From positions 1 to 64,000 of the forward strand of contig JADEXK010000004.1 in assembly GCA_015207155.1 (NCBI GenBank): DNA of 64,000 nt, read 5' to 3'. A model generated the notes under the pieces. It was given only the letters and a program-made list of their open reading frames with translations, was not told the DNA's origin and ran no database searches. The position numbers were made by a program, and so were the translations under genes. This stretch comes from Nostocales cyanobacterium LEGE 11386. GTDB taxonomy: Bacteria > Cyanobacteriota > Cyanobacteriia > Cyanobacteriales > Nostocaceae. Every line of letters begins with the position of its first letter. Position 1 is the first letter of the stretch. Below, piece after piece: positions 17,738 through 26,375 of this stretch.

Positions 17738-18120
17738 GTAGTGCTGAATGTTAAGTTTCAGCAGTGAGAATTTTTGATCAACTCACCCTCACCCCTTTCC
17801 CTCGGCGGAGAGGGGTAATGTTTTTGTTTTCTTAGGCAAAGGTATTTGTAAATAAAGCAAGAAAGAGTATTAATTAAATGTGAGTTCGATAAGTTGAAAA
17901 AACTCCTCTTTGAACCTTTCCCCCGCAAGAAGAAGCCACTGCGTTGCGCGGGTTCCCCGCGTTGTAACAAGTGGCGTAGAGGCCTCAAAACCTTTCGCGT
18001 AGCGTTCCCGTAGGATAGCCCTTACTACGAACTGAATTTCAAGCATTTTACATTGCAAAACACATAGTTTGATTTTTGCTCGCCGACTTACTTTGTCTGT
18101 TAATAATATTAACTAATATT
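17738..18120. other. Repeat-filled spacer after ndhJ
   Basis: 383 bases without a gene. A MITE-like left end (gtgagttcgataag) near 17880, a 42-bp palindrome (17935-17976) and pieces such as gcgtagcgttcccgtagg fill it. The stretch is related in design to the element at 22335-22537 but more eroded. Confidence 0.5.
17935..17976. repeat. 42-bp palindromic repeat, copy 1
   Basis: Starts GCCACTGCGTTGCGCGGG and ends GTTGTAACAAGTGGCG. Outer arms GCCACT/AGTGGC and inner arms GCGGG/CCCGC pair. Copies 2-4 are at 22394-22435, 52686-52727 and 60703-60744 (reverse). Confidence 0.85.
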
Positions 18121-18939
18121 CTACTTCTTGTAAAAATGAGGTTTTTTAATCCCATGTTTAAAGATTTTACGCACTATATTGCGTAAGCTAGCGTCTCCTC
18201 TTAAGACTAGATCTCTCAAATTTTGCTCTGGACGACCACGGAAGGAAGTAACGTGATAATACTTCTGTTGGTCAGCAGATTTTGGTGAAAAATAGTAGTT
18301 GGATACACAACAGCGACGACCATGATGATTAATGGGGCTAACTGAGTGCCAAGAAGTTTTATTTGTCACCATAATCACTAGCCGATTGAACTTACTGTGA
18401 ATAGTTCTACAAGGATTTTTTAAACCTTGATCCCAAAGTTCTAGGTTACCACCATAATTTTCTGACCAATTGGGAGTTACGTAATACAGTAAATTCAAGA
18501 CACGATAGTTACTGATATCTTTGTCATGGGAATTATCTAAATGAGGATTTAAAAAACAGCCATGTTCCATGAGGCTAACGCCACCAGCATAAAGATATTC
18601 ATCTGGAATTAATTGTTCAAAACCAGTTATTTCGGCAATCAAATTAACTATTCTGGCATCCTGAAAAGCATAGATAATTTCTTCTAAAATAGGATTATAT
18701 TTATTTAGTTGTATGCCAACATATTTATGTTCTCTCAGGTCTTTTAATGGTAATAAGTTTTCTTTTTCAGGAAATGCATTATAAATTTCCAATACATCAT
18801 TTACATCTAATAGATTATCTATATAACAACTTTTAATTTGATGTTCTTTGGCAAAGTCATCTTTTAAAACCGATTTAGAATATTCGAGTTTATTTAAAAT
18901 TTGCTCGGCATAATAATTTCGTGACGCTGTGTGTAACAT
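18121..18939 (-). CDS. 2-oxoglutarate/Fe(II)-dependent oxygenase
   Basis: 272 residues of the double-stranded beta-helix oxygenase fold. The iron ligands are visible: His133-x-Asp135 in FLNPHLDNSHD and His198 in TSWHSVSPI; Arg in HHGRRCCVSNYYF binds 2-oxoglutarate. The Pro-4-hydroxylase-like core spans about 110-220. The N-terminal 100 residues and the basic tail are of unknown role. Such enzymes hydroxylate proteins, sugars or lipids; the substrate is unknown. A methyltransferase (divergent) and a glycosyltransferase follow, suggesting surface glycan or small-molecule tailoring. The coding region is AT-richer than its neighbours. Confidence 0.85.
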   Translation of the reverse strand: MLHTASRNYYAEQILNKLEYSKSVLKDDFAKEHQIKSCYIDNLLDVNDVLEIYNAFPEKENLLPLKDLREHKYVGIQLNKYNPILEEIIYAFQDARIVNLIAEITGFEQLIPDEYLYAGGVSLMEHGCFLNPHLDNSHDKDISNYRVLNLLYYVTPNWSENYGGNLELWDQGLKNPCRTIHSKFNRLVIMVTNKTSWHSVSPINHHGRRCCVSNYYFSPKSADQQKYYHVTSFRGRPEQNLRDLVLRGDASLRNIVRKIFKHGIKKPHFYKK

Positions 18940-19220
18940 TGATATTTGATTCCAGATGTTGAATTTGTAGAAAAACTGACACTACTAAATACGGACAAGC
19001 CTAAAATTATGACTGTATTAGGCTGTTTTCCTTCATGAAGTTATTAACTATATTCTGTATTTTTTTGATTAATGCACGCTAACCAGAAAAAGTCAACAAT
19101 AAGTACACATAAACTTATTGTTATTTTTAAATAGAGCAGCGCTAAATAACCGAGTAATTTGGTATATTCGTGTTATCTACAAAACATATCAGGTTAATAC
19201 GCGCATTGATATTATAGTAC

Positions 19221-20117
19221 ATGTTAAAACCATTGGATACAAACTGCTCTCAGTATTTTGCCCAACCAAACAAAATTGATAAATGGGATGAAGATATTAT
19301 TATTTGCAAGATTTTAAATCCCACTCCAGCCATTCAAGCCAACAGCCACTACTTTGGACATCCAGAATGGGGACTAAATTACTTTGTAGCCTGTCACAGA
19401 GATGAAAAGTTTGTAGAACTATGGCAAGCCGTTATTGGCAGTTGGCACGGCAAAGTAGTAGTGGATATCGGTTGTGGGCCTGGCAATTTGTATGCTGCTC
19501 TCAAAGATTTTTGTGGTGAGCCGCAGTTGTTACTCGGCGTAGATGTTTCTCTCGGCGCGCTGAAAATGGCTCATAAGCTTGGATATACAGCAGTTCTAGC
19601 AGATGCACAAAATCTACCTTTTGTGCCTGGGTTTGCTGATATTGTGATGCTCAATGCTTGCTTGCACCATTGCGATGATATGGCAAAAGTTTTGCAGGAG
19701 GCAGCTAAGTTAGTGCGTCCTGGCGGACTTTTAATCACAGATCATGATCCCCAACAAAGTGCTTATCAGTTCAAAGGTTTAGGTTCGCTGTTGTGGCAGT
19801 TACGGTTGCCAATTTATAGATATTTGAAACGGGGGGGACACTCTACCAAAGAGGAACAAACCTGGGGTTTGGCAACTGAAGTACATCACAAATTAGGTGA
19901 TGGTGTAACACCAGAAATGTTCTACGAGGTGCTAGAACCAATGGGGTTTGAAGTTAAAGTTTACCCCCATAACCATACAGTAGGTGTGGAAGCGTTGAAG
20001 GGCAACTACGGTAGACCATTTTGGAAGTATCGTCTTACTCAGAGACTATCAGGTATAAACCCCCATTCTCCAGAGGCAGCACTATCTTTGATGTGTGTTG
20101 CTAGACACACCGTCTAA
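19221..20117 (+). CDS. Class I SAM-dependent methyltransferase
   Basis: 298 residues. The SAM-binding motif I VVVDIGCGPGN is at about 79-89, the acidic residue of motif II in LLGVDVSLGAL, the DAQNLPF segment near 125 and LNACLHHCDD as motif IV; LVRPGGLLITDHDP closes the Rossmann part (Methyltransf_11 type). The 75-residue N-terminus and the C-terminal third are not recognised and may bind the substrate. It is transcribed divergently from the oxygenase and converges on a glycosyltransferase. Confidence 0.85.
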   Translation: MLKPLDTNCSQYFAQPNKIDKWDEDIIICKILNPTPAIQANSHYFGHPEWGLNYFVACHRDEKFVELWQAVIGSWHGKVVVDIGCGPGNLYAALKDFCGEPQLLLGVDVSLGALKMAHKLGYTAVLADAQNLPFVPGFADIVMLNACLHHCDDMAKVLQEAAKLVRPGGLLITDHDPQQSAYQFKGLGSLLWQLRLPIYRYLKRGGHSTKEEQTWGLATEVHHKLGDGVTPEMFYEVLEPMGFEVKVYPHNHTVGVEALKGNYGRPFWKYRLTQRLSGINPHSPEAALSLMCVARHTV

Positions 20118-20167
20118 TCGTTATCAGATGAGTTTGACTTTGATGACAAGCATGTTTGCTAAATTAA

Positions 20168-20992
20168 TTACTTTTGTTGTAGTTTCTCGGCTTCAATTAA
20201 GCGAATTGCTAATACTATTTCTGCTAAAGCGCGTTGAAAAGCGTAATACCAACCATGCCAACCATCAAGAATACCGCCTTTGAAAATTAAGCAGTAAATC
20301 ACAACAATAAAAGGAGCTAAGATTTTTTGTTTGCGGATGCGGTCTACGAAGTTCAATTCGCTGAATGGTGTTTCTAAGATTTTTTTTGTTTCTAGAAGAG
20401 AATAGCGATCTTGGGCCCATAGCCAACGTCCAAGAGGTTTGCGATCGTCATGGTGGATATACGCACAAAGAGTTGCAGACTGACCAGTGATTTGCAAGAG
20501 CTGTGTATGTCCATCATCAATATATGTAACTTTGTTTTTCCGAAACAGGACTTGACGTGGAGGAAGTATTGCGCTATTCAGTGATTTACCAAACACACAG
20601 TACTTAAATCTGGCAAAATAGCCGTCTATATGTCCATCGACTGGCAAAGCAGCCATTTCCGAGACTAACTCATCAGTAACTATATAATCTGCATCTAGTG
20701 AAAGTACCCAGGGCGATTGAACTTGCTCTAATCCATAGTTCCATTGTTGAGCGTGGGTATCGAATTTACGTTGAAATAGTTGAATTTGTGAATAGGAGTT
20801 AACAATTTCTAGAGTTGTATCGGTACTATAACTATCAATAACTATGATTTTTTTTGCCCAAGTGAGACGCTCAAGTGTGCGTCCAATATTGGGTGCTTCA
20901 TTATAAGTGAGAATCAGAGGAGTAATTTGCTCTAACATAGATACAATAATGCCATCAGAATTAGACCAATTCTCTGTAGTAGGTGTTGGCAT
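20168..20992 (-). CDS. Family 2 glycosyltransferase
   Basis: 274 residues. The GT-A start PLILTYNEAPNIGRTLERL with KIIVIDSYSTD, and the metal-binding DAD (LSLDADY, Asp100/Asp102), define family GT2, close to the WaaE/KdtX-type group that adds sugars to lipid-linked or LPS-core acceptors. A hydrophobic C-terminal segment (ILAPFIVVIYCLIFKGGI) and an amphipathic helix suggest membrane attachment. The annotated ATG has no clear ribosome site; an ATG 18 codons later is an alternative. Confidence 0.87.
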   Translation of the reverse strand: MPTPTTENWSNSDGIIVSMLEQITPLILTYNEAPNIGRTLERLTWAKKIIVIDSYSTDTTLEIVNSYSQIQLFQRKFDTHAQQWNYGLEQVQSPWVLSLDADYIVTDELVSEMAALPVDGHIDGYFARFKYCVFGKSLNSAILPPRQVLFRKNKVTYIDDGHTQLLQITGQSATLCAYIHHDDRKPLGRWLWAQDRYSLLETKKILETPFSELNFVDRIRKQKILAPFIVVIYCLIFKGGILDGWHGWYYAFQRALAEIVLAIRLIEAEKLQQK

Positions 20993-21401
20993 AGGAGATT
21001 AGATAGTTGATGTTGTAGTTTGTAATTGATTCTTGTTATTGGATAGCATACATGCTGGTCGTGTTGCAAAAATATCATGGGCAGAGCAAACGCATCTTCA
21101 AGTTTGTCTAGAAATGAACTACATTATCCACCCACAGGAACCAATACCTGAGGCTACGTAGCCGGGCTTCCGTGGGGTACTAAGCTGTGATTAGCAGGCT
21201 AATTATATGCGGCTTTATAAAGAAATCGTATAATTACACTTGTAGTATATATAGATTTATATATATGCCTAGATGTAGCACTAGTATCAAAAACTGGCAT
21301 AGGTTTTTAACTTATGTAAACGAACCACAAAGAGGGTGTTCGGCAAAGCTTTTTGGGCATAGCGAAGGCCATAGGCTCTATGACGAATTAGTAGTTATCG
21401 A
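20993..21401. other. Spacer between the glycosyltransferase and surE
   Basis: About 410 bases. A 76-codon plus-strand frame (21187-21417) has no family and no ribosome site. A 12-bp perfect palindrome ggctacgtagcc lies at 21152-21163 in a GC-rich repeat-like piece. Confidence 0.4.
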
Positions 21402-22082
21402 TTATACCCTTAACTGAGTTACGGCAATATTACCGGAAAAACATACATCTACATCACTGCCGGGAGTGCGATCGCGTTTGCTATATTCGCCCACATAATA
21501 AAAATCATCGCCATCAATGCGATAGTTAATTGGTAACGGTTTGTTACAAGGTTGGCAAAACACCACTTCAGGATCTGGTTCTCCTGGTTGCAGATGTGGC
21601 AGGTTCACGTTCCAGAAACTTCCCATTTCTAAGGGACGTGGGAGTAAGTCGGCTAAAACTTCAGCAGTCAACTTGGCAGCCACATCCCAATCAAAATTTT
21701 GCTTGGCTTTGCGATATTGGGAAATAGCAATTCCCGGAATCCCATGCATTGCGGCTTCTCGCACAGCTGCCACAGTACCGGAAATATAAGTATCTACTCC
21801 CAAGTTGCCTCCGGCATTAATGCCAGACATCACAAATTTGATATCTTGGCAAATTTGGGTGGTGGCGATTCTCACACAATCAGCCGGAGTCCCAGCGATC
21901 GCATACTCGTTCTCGGAACGCCGATAGAGTGTAATGGGGCGAGTGGTGGTGACTTGATGCCCACAGCCAGATTGATGGTGTTTAGGCGCGGCAATAATAG
22001 CTTTTTTCCCATTGATAGCCTTAACTAAAGCTTGGATACCAGGAGCATCAATACCGTCGTCATTAGTGAGAATTAGGGTCAT
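21402..22082 (-). CDS. surE: 5'-nucleotidase SurE
   Basis: 226 residues. It removes phosphate from nucleoside 5'-monophosphates (and 3'-forms in some species) with a divalent metal. The metal site starts with LTNDDGIDAPGI (Asp8, Asp9); the further ligands and loop are in APKHHQSGCGHQ and SGINAGGNLGVDTYISGTVAAVREA. The length is slightly short of the 250 common in bacteria but complete. It is monocistronic, followed upstream by a repeat-rich spacer. Confidence 0.96.
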   Translation of the reverse strand: MTLILTNDDGIDAPGIQALVKAINGKKAIIAAPKHHQSGCGHQVTTTRPITLYRRSENEYAIAGTPADCVRIATTQICQDIKFVMSGINAGGNLGVDTYISGTVAAVREAAMHGIPGIAISQYRKAKQNFDWDVAAKLTAEVLADLLPRPLEMGSFWNVNLPHLQPGEPDPEVVFCQPCNKPLPINYRIDGDDFYYVGEYSKRDRTPGSDVDVCFSGNIAVTQLRV

Positions 22083-22334
22083 ATAACAGGAGACAGGGCA
22101 TAGGGGATGGGGAACAGGCTTGAAAGTCTCTAGATGTCAGAGTTTTATGATGAGTTTATGTCTTAAACTAAGCGGCAACTCTTTCAACAGAAAAGATACA
22201 GGGCAATGTAGGGACACAGCAACGCTGTGTGTAATCAATCTTTTTGAATTTAAACCACAGATAAGCACAGATATTACATCAGCGTTCATCTGTGGTTTAT
22301 TTTCCTTTGATGCGGATTGTGCCAGAATTTATAT

Positions 22335-22537
22335 TAACGTGAGTTCGACAACTATCAAAAACCCCTCTCCAAACCTCTCCCCTGCCAGGAGGAGCCACTG
22401 CGTTGCGCGGGTTCCCCGCGTTGTAGCACGTGGCGTTAGAGGCTTTGAAACCTTGATTTTTAGTTGAAAATCAGGGAGATTTTTGCCCCTCTGGGTGTCG
22501 GAGAGGGGTTGGGGTGAGGTTCATCGAATTCACGTTA
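22335..22537. mobile_element. MITE-like element, 203 bp, 14-bp terminal repeats
   Basis: taacgtgagttcga (22335-22348) and tcgaattcacgtta (22524-22537) are inverted copies with one mismatch. Inside are ACCCCTCTCC-type arms on both sides, which can pair (acccctctcc near 22361; ggagaggggt near 22500), and a 42-bp palindrome. There is no open frame. Solo or related ends occur at 4487, 7254 and 17880. It has the form of a non-autonomous transposable repeat. Confidence 0.75.
22394..22435. repeat. 42-bp palindromic repeat, copy 2 (inside the MITE-like element)
   Basis: Same as copy 1 at 17935 except for three bases (GTTGTAGCACGTGGCG at the end). Its position inside another element shows that it inserts into repeats as well. 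Confidence 0.85.
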
Positions 22538-22555
22538 TATTATGCAGATATCATG

Positions 22556-23287
22556 TTAGCTACTTAATGCCTTGAAGAAACGTTGCAAACTCTTGAATAC
22601 ATTGGATTTTTTCGCAGGTGCAGCATCTGTTGTTTGCGGTTGTCCTTGCATCAGGATGCTATCCAACTCATCACCTGATGGTTTTTTGGGTAATTCGGCA
22701 ATTTTTTGATATTCGCCTTTAGTTTCTACCCATACTTCCCATAAACCGGGATAACAACGAAATACAGCAGTTTCATCATCGACAGGGCGCAGGTAGTAGC
22801 AAGATTCAATGGTACTAATGAAACGCTGGCGGGTTTGCCTAGCTGTATAACCAATGCCCACAACTCCAGAATCTTCCAGGCGGGGATTTAACATCACAAA
22901 AGGGCGATCGCCTATATCTTCACATAACTTTTCCACCTGGGGAACTTCTACGGCAGTAGGGGCAATAAATAAGAAAATTTCGTCTTCTGGCTGAATTTTA
23001 GACTGTAGAGAGGCAGCCCTACCTGTACCGATATCCAAAATTTTAAATTGTGCATCCGTCCAATCGCGACTAGCCAAGGCTGCACCACCCGCATCGGCAA
23101 AAAAAACCTTCAGGCGGGAATCGTATTCTGCAAACACTGGCAGAAATTGTACCGCCACTGGCATTAGTTTGAGTTCTGGGAAGACAAAATCTACTTGTAA
23201 GCGAGTATAGCCATCTGCAAGAGCTGCTTGGGTGGCTGTGCGAGATTGGGCGATCGCTTCTTCAAGACTGTTGGGCAGTTCAGGCAT
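22556..23287 (-). CDS. DUF1995-family protein
   Basis: 243 residues. The N-terminal part (LPNSLEEAIAQSRTATQAALADGYTRLQVDFVFPELK) is typical of DUF1995, found in cyanobacteria and plastids (LPA3-like, tied to photosystem II or chloroplast development). It has an alternating alpha/beta pattern to about residue 210, then a flexible tail (PAKKSNVFKSLQRFFKAL). No catalytic motif is seen and it is probably soluble. A ribosome site is not obvious. It lies 158 bases from rsmG on the same strand. Confidence 0.82.
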   Translation of the reverse strand: MPELPNSLEEAIAQSRTATQAALADGYTRLQVDFVFPELKLMPVAVQFLPVFAEYDSRLKVFFADAGGAALASRDWTDAQFKILDIGTGRAASLQSKIQPEDEIFLFIAPTAVEVPQVEKLCEDIGDRPFVMLNPRLEDSGVVGIGYTARQTRQRFISTIESCYYLRPVDDETAVFRCYPGLWEVWVETKGEYQKIAELPKKPSGDELDSILMQGQPQTTDAAPAKKSNVFKSLQRFFKALSS

Positions 23288-23445
23288 AATTTATTTACGA
23301 ATCTAGCATCTACATTCCATTGTTTCAGTATTTTTAGCAGTAGCGACACAGAGATATAAAACGCCTACAGCACACTACAGTGATATGCGCGCCAGTTACT
23401 CAGGGAATTGAACCAAAAAACTGGTTCCAAGACCCGATTTTTGGA

Positions 23446-24195
23446 TTAAAGCGGCTTTTGAGTAGGGATACCAACAGCACGAGGAAAATTAGCTAGTGTA
23501 CTTGTTACCTTACGCAAATACAGACAGTGACGAATGCTGTTACTCAGAGGTGTGGAAAATTGTTCAATTGTTTCAATTTTGCCACCCAACTGCTTAACAG
23601 CATTTTGCAAAGCTGTGGTTTCTTCCTCTGTCCAAGTACCCCGGTAAATTACTGCTAAACCACCTTGTTTAAGTAGTGGTAGAGTATATTCTGCACAAAC
23701 AGAAGCTGTACCGACAGCGCGGATGAGGGCAACATCGTAGGTTTGTCGATGCTGTGCTTGCTGACCTATTTCTTCCGATCTACCAACTAGAGTTTTGCAA
23801 TTGCTCAGGCCTAGTCTGGTTAAGATTTGGTCAACAAAAGCAATTTTTTTTCTGGTCGAATCTAGCAGAGTGATTTGGCAATTGGGCATGATAATACCTA
23901 CCGGAACCCCGGGAAAACCTGCACCTGTACCAATATCAATCACAGAAGCACTCTCTTGGAGGGATGGAAGAAATTGTTTTTGTAATGCAATTCCTCGCAA
24001 TGAATCCCAGAGATGTTTTTCCCAAAATTCTTGTGGTTCTGTAATCCGGGTTAAATTTAACTGGTGGTTACCTTCCAGAATTAATTCGTAAAGCTGTTGG
24101 AATTGCGCCTGCTGTTGGCTACTGGGTTGCCAGTTGAGAGTTTGTTGCCAGATTTCTGCCATCTCTGGCAATAAGGGAATTGTTGAGTTAGTCAT
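23446..24195 (-). CDS. rsmG: 16S rRNA (guanine527-N7) methyltransferase RsmG
   Basis: 249 residues, GidB family. The SAM site VIDIGTGAGFPGVP is at about 90-103; LNLTRITEPQEFWEKHLWDSL is the conserved N-terminal part, and LIRAVGTASVCAEYTLPLLKQGG the end of the catalytic core. It methylates G527 of 16S rRNA, affecting translation accuracy and streptomycin response. The start ATG lies inside a heptamer tandem repeat (24188-24215), so no ordinary ribosome site precedes it. Next on the same strand upstream is the ABC ATPase gene. Confidence 0.96.
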   Translation of the reverse strand: MTNSTIPLLPEMAEIWQQTLNWQPSSQQQAQFQQLYELILEGNHQLNLTRITEPQEFWEKHLWDSLRGIALQKQFLPSLQESASVIDIGTGAGFPGVPVGIIMPNCQITLLDSTRKKIAFVDQILTRLGLSNCKTLVGRSEEIGQQAQHRQTYDVALIRAVGTASVCAEYTLPLLKQGGLAVIYRGTWTEEETTALQNAVKQLGGKIETIEQFSTPLSNSIRHCLYLRKVTSTLANFPRAVGIPTQKPL

Positions 24196-24215
24196 TAGTC
24201 ATTAGTCATTAGTGA
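24188..24215. repeat. STRR: four TTAGTCA/TTAGTGA units over the rsmG start codon
   Basis: Three exact units plus one with a change. On the minus strand each unit contains ATGACTA; the rsmG start codon is the last ATG of the array. Confidence 0.85.
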
Positions 24216-24232
24216 TTCCCCATCTCCCCATC

Positions 24233-24907
24233 TCACACCGCCGCTTGTGGTTCTTTAACTTTGCTTTCCAGTGTCGCTGGATCAACTGATTGTAGTTCAC
24301 CGTGATTGAGTGTCCAGCAACAGTCTGCGATCGCCAACATATCACCCGCGTCATGTGTTACTACCAACAGCGTCCAATCTTTTTTCAATTTTGCCAATAA
24401 ATTTACTAATTGCCGACGCATTGACCAATCTAATCCGGCTGTCGGCTCATCTAATAATAATAAATTTGGCTGGCGAATTAATTGCACCGCCAAAGCTAAA
24501 CGCCTTTGCTGTCCACCACTCAAAGCATAGGGTGCGGCGGAAAGCGATAAATGCTCTAATCCTACTTCGCTCAATGCTTGTCTAACTCGCTCAGACCCTA
24601 ACTCAGGATGTCCTAAACGCAATTCTTCTAAAATTGTACCACCGCAAAAGTGGCGTTCTGGAAACTGAAACACCAACCCTGCCAATTGTTGTAGCTGTTC
24701 GGCGATGAGTTCTTGTTCCCGCCAGCAGACCGAGCCGGAAGTTGGTTCAGCTAGTCCAGACAAAATTTCTAGTAAGGTACTTTTGCCAGAACCACTCGGC
24801 CCAATAATCAGACCTAGCTGCTGGGGTGCTAATTCCAGATTCATTGATTTGAGAATCGCTGTTGGGCAGGCTGTGGGATGATAAGTTAAATTTCTGAGAT
24901 AGAGCAT
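24233..24907 (-). CDS. ABC transporter ATP-binding protein (ECF/CbiO-like)
   Basis: 224 residues. Walker A GPSGSGKST (about 37-45), Q-loop in LVFQFPERHF, signature LSGGQQRR, Walker B LLLLDEPTAGLD and switch histidine in VVTHD are all present. The QFPERHF loop is typical of energy-coupling-factor and cobalt/biotin-type ATPases. No membrane or substrate-binding gene is adjacent, so the substrate is unknown and the partners lie elsewhere. It is upstream of rsmG by 37 bases and may share its message. Confidence 0.88.
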   Translation of the reverse strand: MLYLRNLTYHPTACPTAILKSMNLELAPQQLGLIIGPSGSGKSTLLEILSGLAEPTSGSVCWREQELIAEQLQQLAGLVFQFPERHFCGGTILEELRLGHPELGSERVRQALSEVGLEHLSLSAAPYALSGGQQRRLALAVQLIRQPNLLLLDEPTAGLDWSMRRQLVNLLAKLKKDWTLLVVTHDAGDMLAIADCCWTLNHGELQSVDPATLESKVKEPQAAV

Positions 24908-25299
24908 TTGTTAAGACTACCAAAAAGTTGGCGAATAACTCATTAAAACTAAGTTAACAACACTGAGAATAACTAGAAAATTACGCAAAGACCTATGGCG
25001 CATTGCCTGGGTTAACACCTTAACCTAACAGCAAGAATAGTTCACCTTTTCTCCAAAGTTACGCGTCTTTTTTTGCGAAAATTTGATGCTAACGGCAAAA
25101 ATCAACCCTTGTACTTCTTTCTATTGTGGCAGACTTACCCATGAATCATGGCCACAAAAATTATGGGAACTTGGCAAAATAACCGCAGTCAACCTGTGTA
25201 GAATATTTGGGCCGAAACAGACGCAAGTTTTAGTTAACCGTCTTTTGCATTCTAAGTAACAGATACAACTATTTCCACCGTAACTTTTCTGAGGTTTCA
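24908..25299. promoter_or_regulatory. Divergent spacer, ABC ATPase / TPR gene
   Basis: 392 bases, no gene. It must hold promoters for both directions. No clear operator was found. Confidence 0.35.
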
Positions 25300-26259
25300 A
25301 TGACTGAACGGTGTTCTACTCCTCAACCAACAGCATTTGCCAGATTCACTAGGCTTGCTCAGACGACCTTTTTAGCTGCGATCGCCTACGGCGCGGCTTT
25401 GCCGATCACACTCAATTTGTGGGTTAATCCCTCTGTTGCTGGCGATCCATTTCGGACTAACGAACCTCGTCAAATTGGTGACAACACAGAAGCAGCCTTT
25501 AAAGCCGTTTTTCAACAGGGTGATTATCCAGCCGCAGAACGTTATCTACAACAAGCAATATCTAGTGAGCCAAGCGAACCTCTGGCTTATGCGATGAAAG
25601 CATCTTTAGCATACGCCAATAAAGATTTAGCTACACTAGATACTTACAGCAAGAAAACGTTAGAAGCCGGACAAAAGCTGATTACTACTGATAAATTGCG
25701 CGGCAATATATATACTGCCGTTGGACATTTTTTTGAAGGGGCAGCAATTCTCACTCGTGAAGGTACACTCAAAGGCGCACCACAAGCCTTAACTCGCCTA
25801 CGGCAAGTCTATCAACATTTAGACAGAGCAGAAGCGATCGCTCCTCAAGACCCAGAACTAAATTTGCTCAAGGGCTATATGGATTTGATGCTAGCCGTCA
25901 ACCTACCCTTTGCTAATCCCGATGATGCTATTGAACGATTAAAAGCAAATGCTGCGCCTCAGTATTTAGCGGATCGGGGTATAGCCATTGCCTACCGGGA
26001 TTTAAAACGGTATCCCCAGGCTTTGGAGTATGTTAACAGTGCTTTAAAAGCGACATCTGATAACCCAGAGTTGTATTATCTTAAAGCTCAAATCTTGAGA
26101 GAACAGGGACAAAAAGTTAAAAGCCAGTCAATGATCCAAGAAGCAGTCACTAACTTCGACAAAGCTTTAACTAAAAAATCCCAACTCCCAGCCAGTTTAG
26201 TAAAACAAATTGAGCGTGAACGGAATCATAGTATTAAGCAGCTGAATAATCAGAATTAG
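25300..26259 (+). CDS. TPR protein of the Sll0314/Alr1548 family
   Basis: 319 residues. A hydrophobic N-terminal segment (TTFLAAIAYGAALPITLNLWV) acts as signal or anchor, placing the rest outside the cytoplasm. Tetratricopeptide-like helix pairs follow: FKAVFQQGDYPAAERYLQQAI, EPLAYAMKASLAYANKDLATLDTY, and later LADRGIAIAYRDLKRYPQALEYVNSALKATSDNPELYYLKAQILREQG. The middle (TAVGHFFEGAAILTREGTLKG) is the family-specific part. The role is not established; probably a scaffold in the envelope. Its TAG stop codon is the first three bases of a heptamer repeat. Confidence 0.82.
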   Translation: MTERCSTPQPTAFARFTRLAQTTFLAAIAYGAALPITLNLWVNPSVAGDPFRTNEPRQIGDNTEAAFKAVFQQGDYPAAERYLQQAISSEPSEPLAYAMKASLAYANKDLATLDTYSKKTLEAGQKLITTDKLRGNIYTAVGHFFEGAAILTREGTLKGAPQALTRLRQVYQHLDRAEAIAPQDPELNLLKGYMDLMLAVNLPFANPDDAIERLKANAAPQYLADRGIAIAYRDLKRYPQALEYVNSALKATSDNPELYYLKAQILREQGQKVKSQSMIQEAVTNFDKALTKKSQLPASLVKQIERERNHSIKQLNNQN

Positions 26260-26284
26260 GGAATAGGGAATGGGGAATAGGGAA
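26257..26284. repeat. STRR: four TAGGGAA units at the stop codon of the TPR gene
   Basis: tagggaa, tagggaa, tggggaa, tagggaa. The stop codon TAG at 26257-26259 belongs to the first unit. A similar array is at 34308-34342. Confidence 0.85.
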
Positions 26285-26375
26285 TGAAGTATTGGCTATT
26301 CCCTTTTTCCCCATTTTCCCACTCTCCACTCCCATCCTGATATGCTTATTCTCAGTAAGAGTAACTATAAGTCAG

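Larger units (their letters stand above)
22083..22555. other. Spacer upstream of surE with MITE-like element
   Basis: 473 bases without a gene. A short frame at 22120-22467 crosses the repeat and is not credible. The MITE-like element occupies the right half. Confidence 0.5.

Noticed and set aside
17935..17976. tRNA-like cloverleaf in the 42-bp palindrome
   Set aside because: Far too short for a tRNA, with no anticodon or T-loop features.
22120..22467. 115-codon frame crossing the MITE-like element
   Set aside because: Made mostly of repeat sequence.
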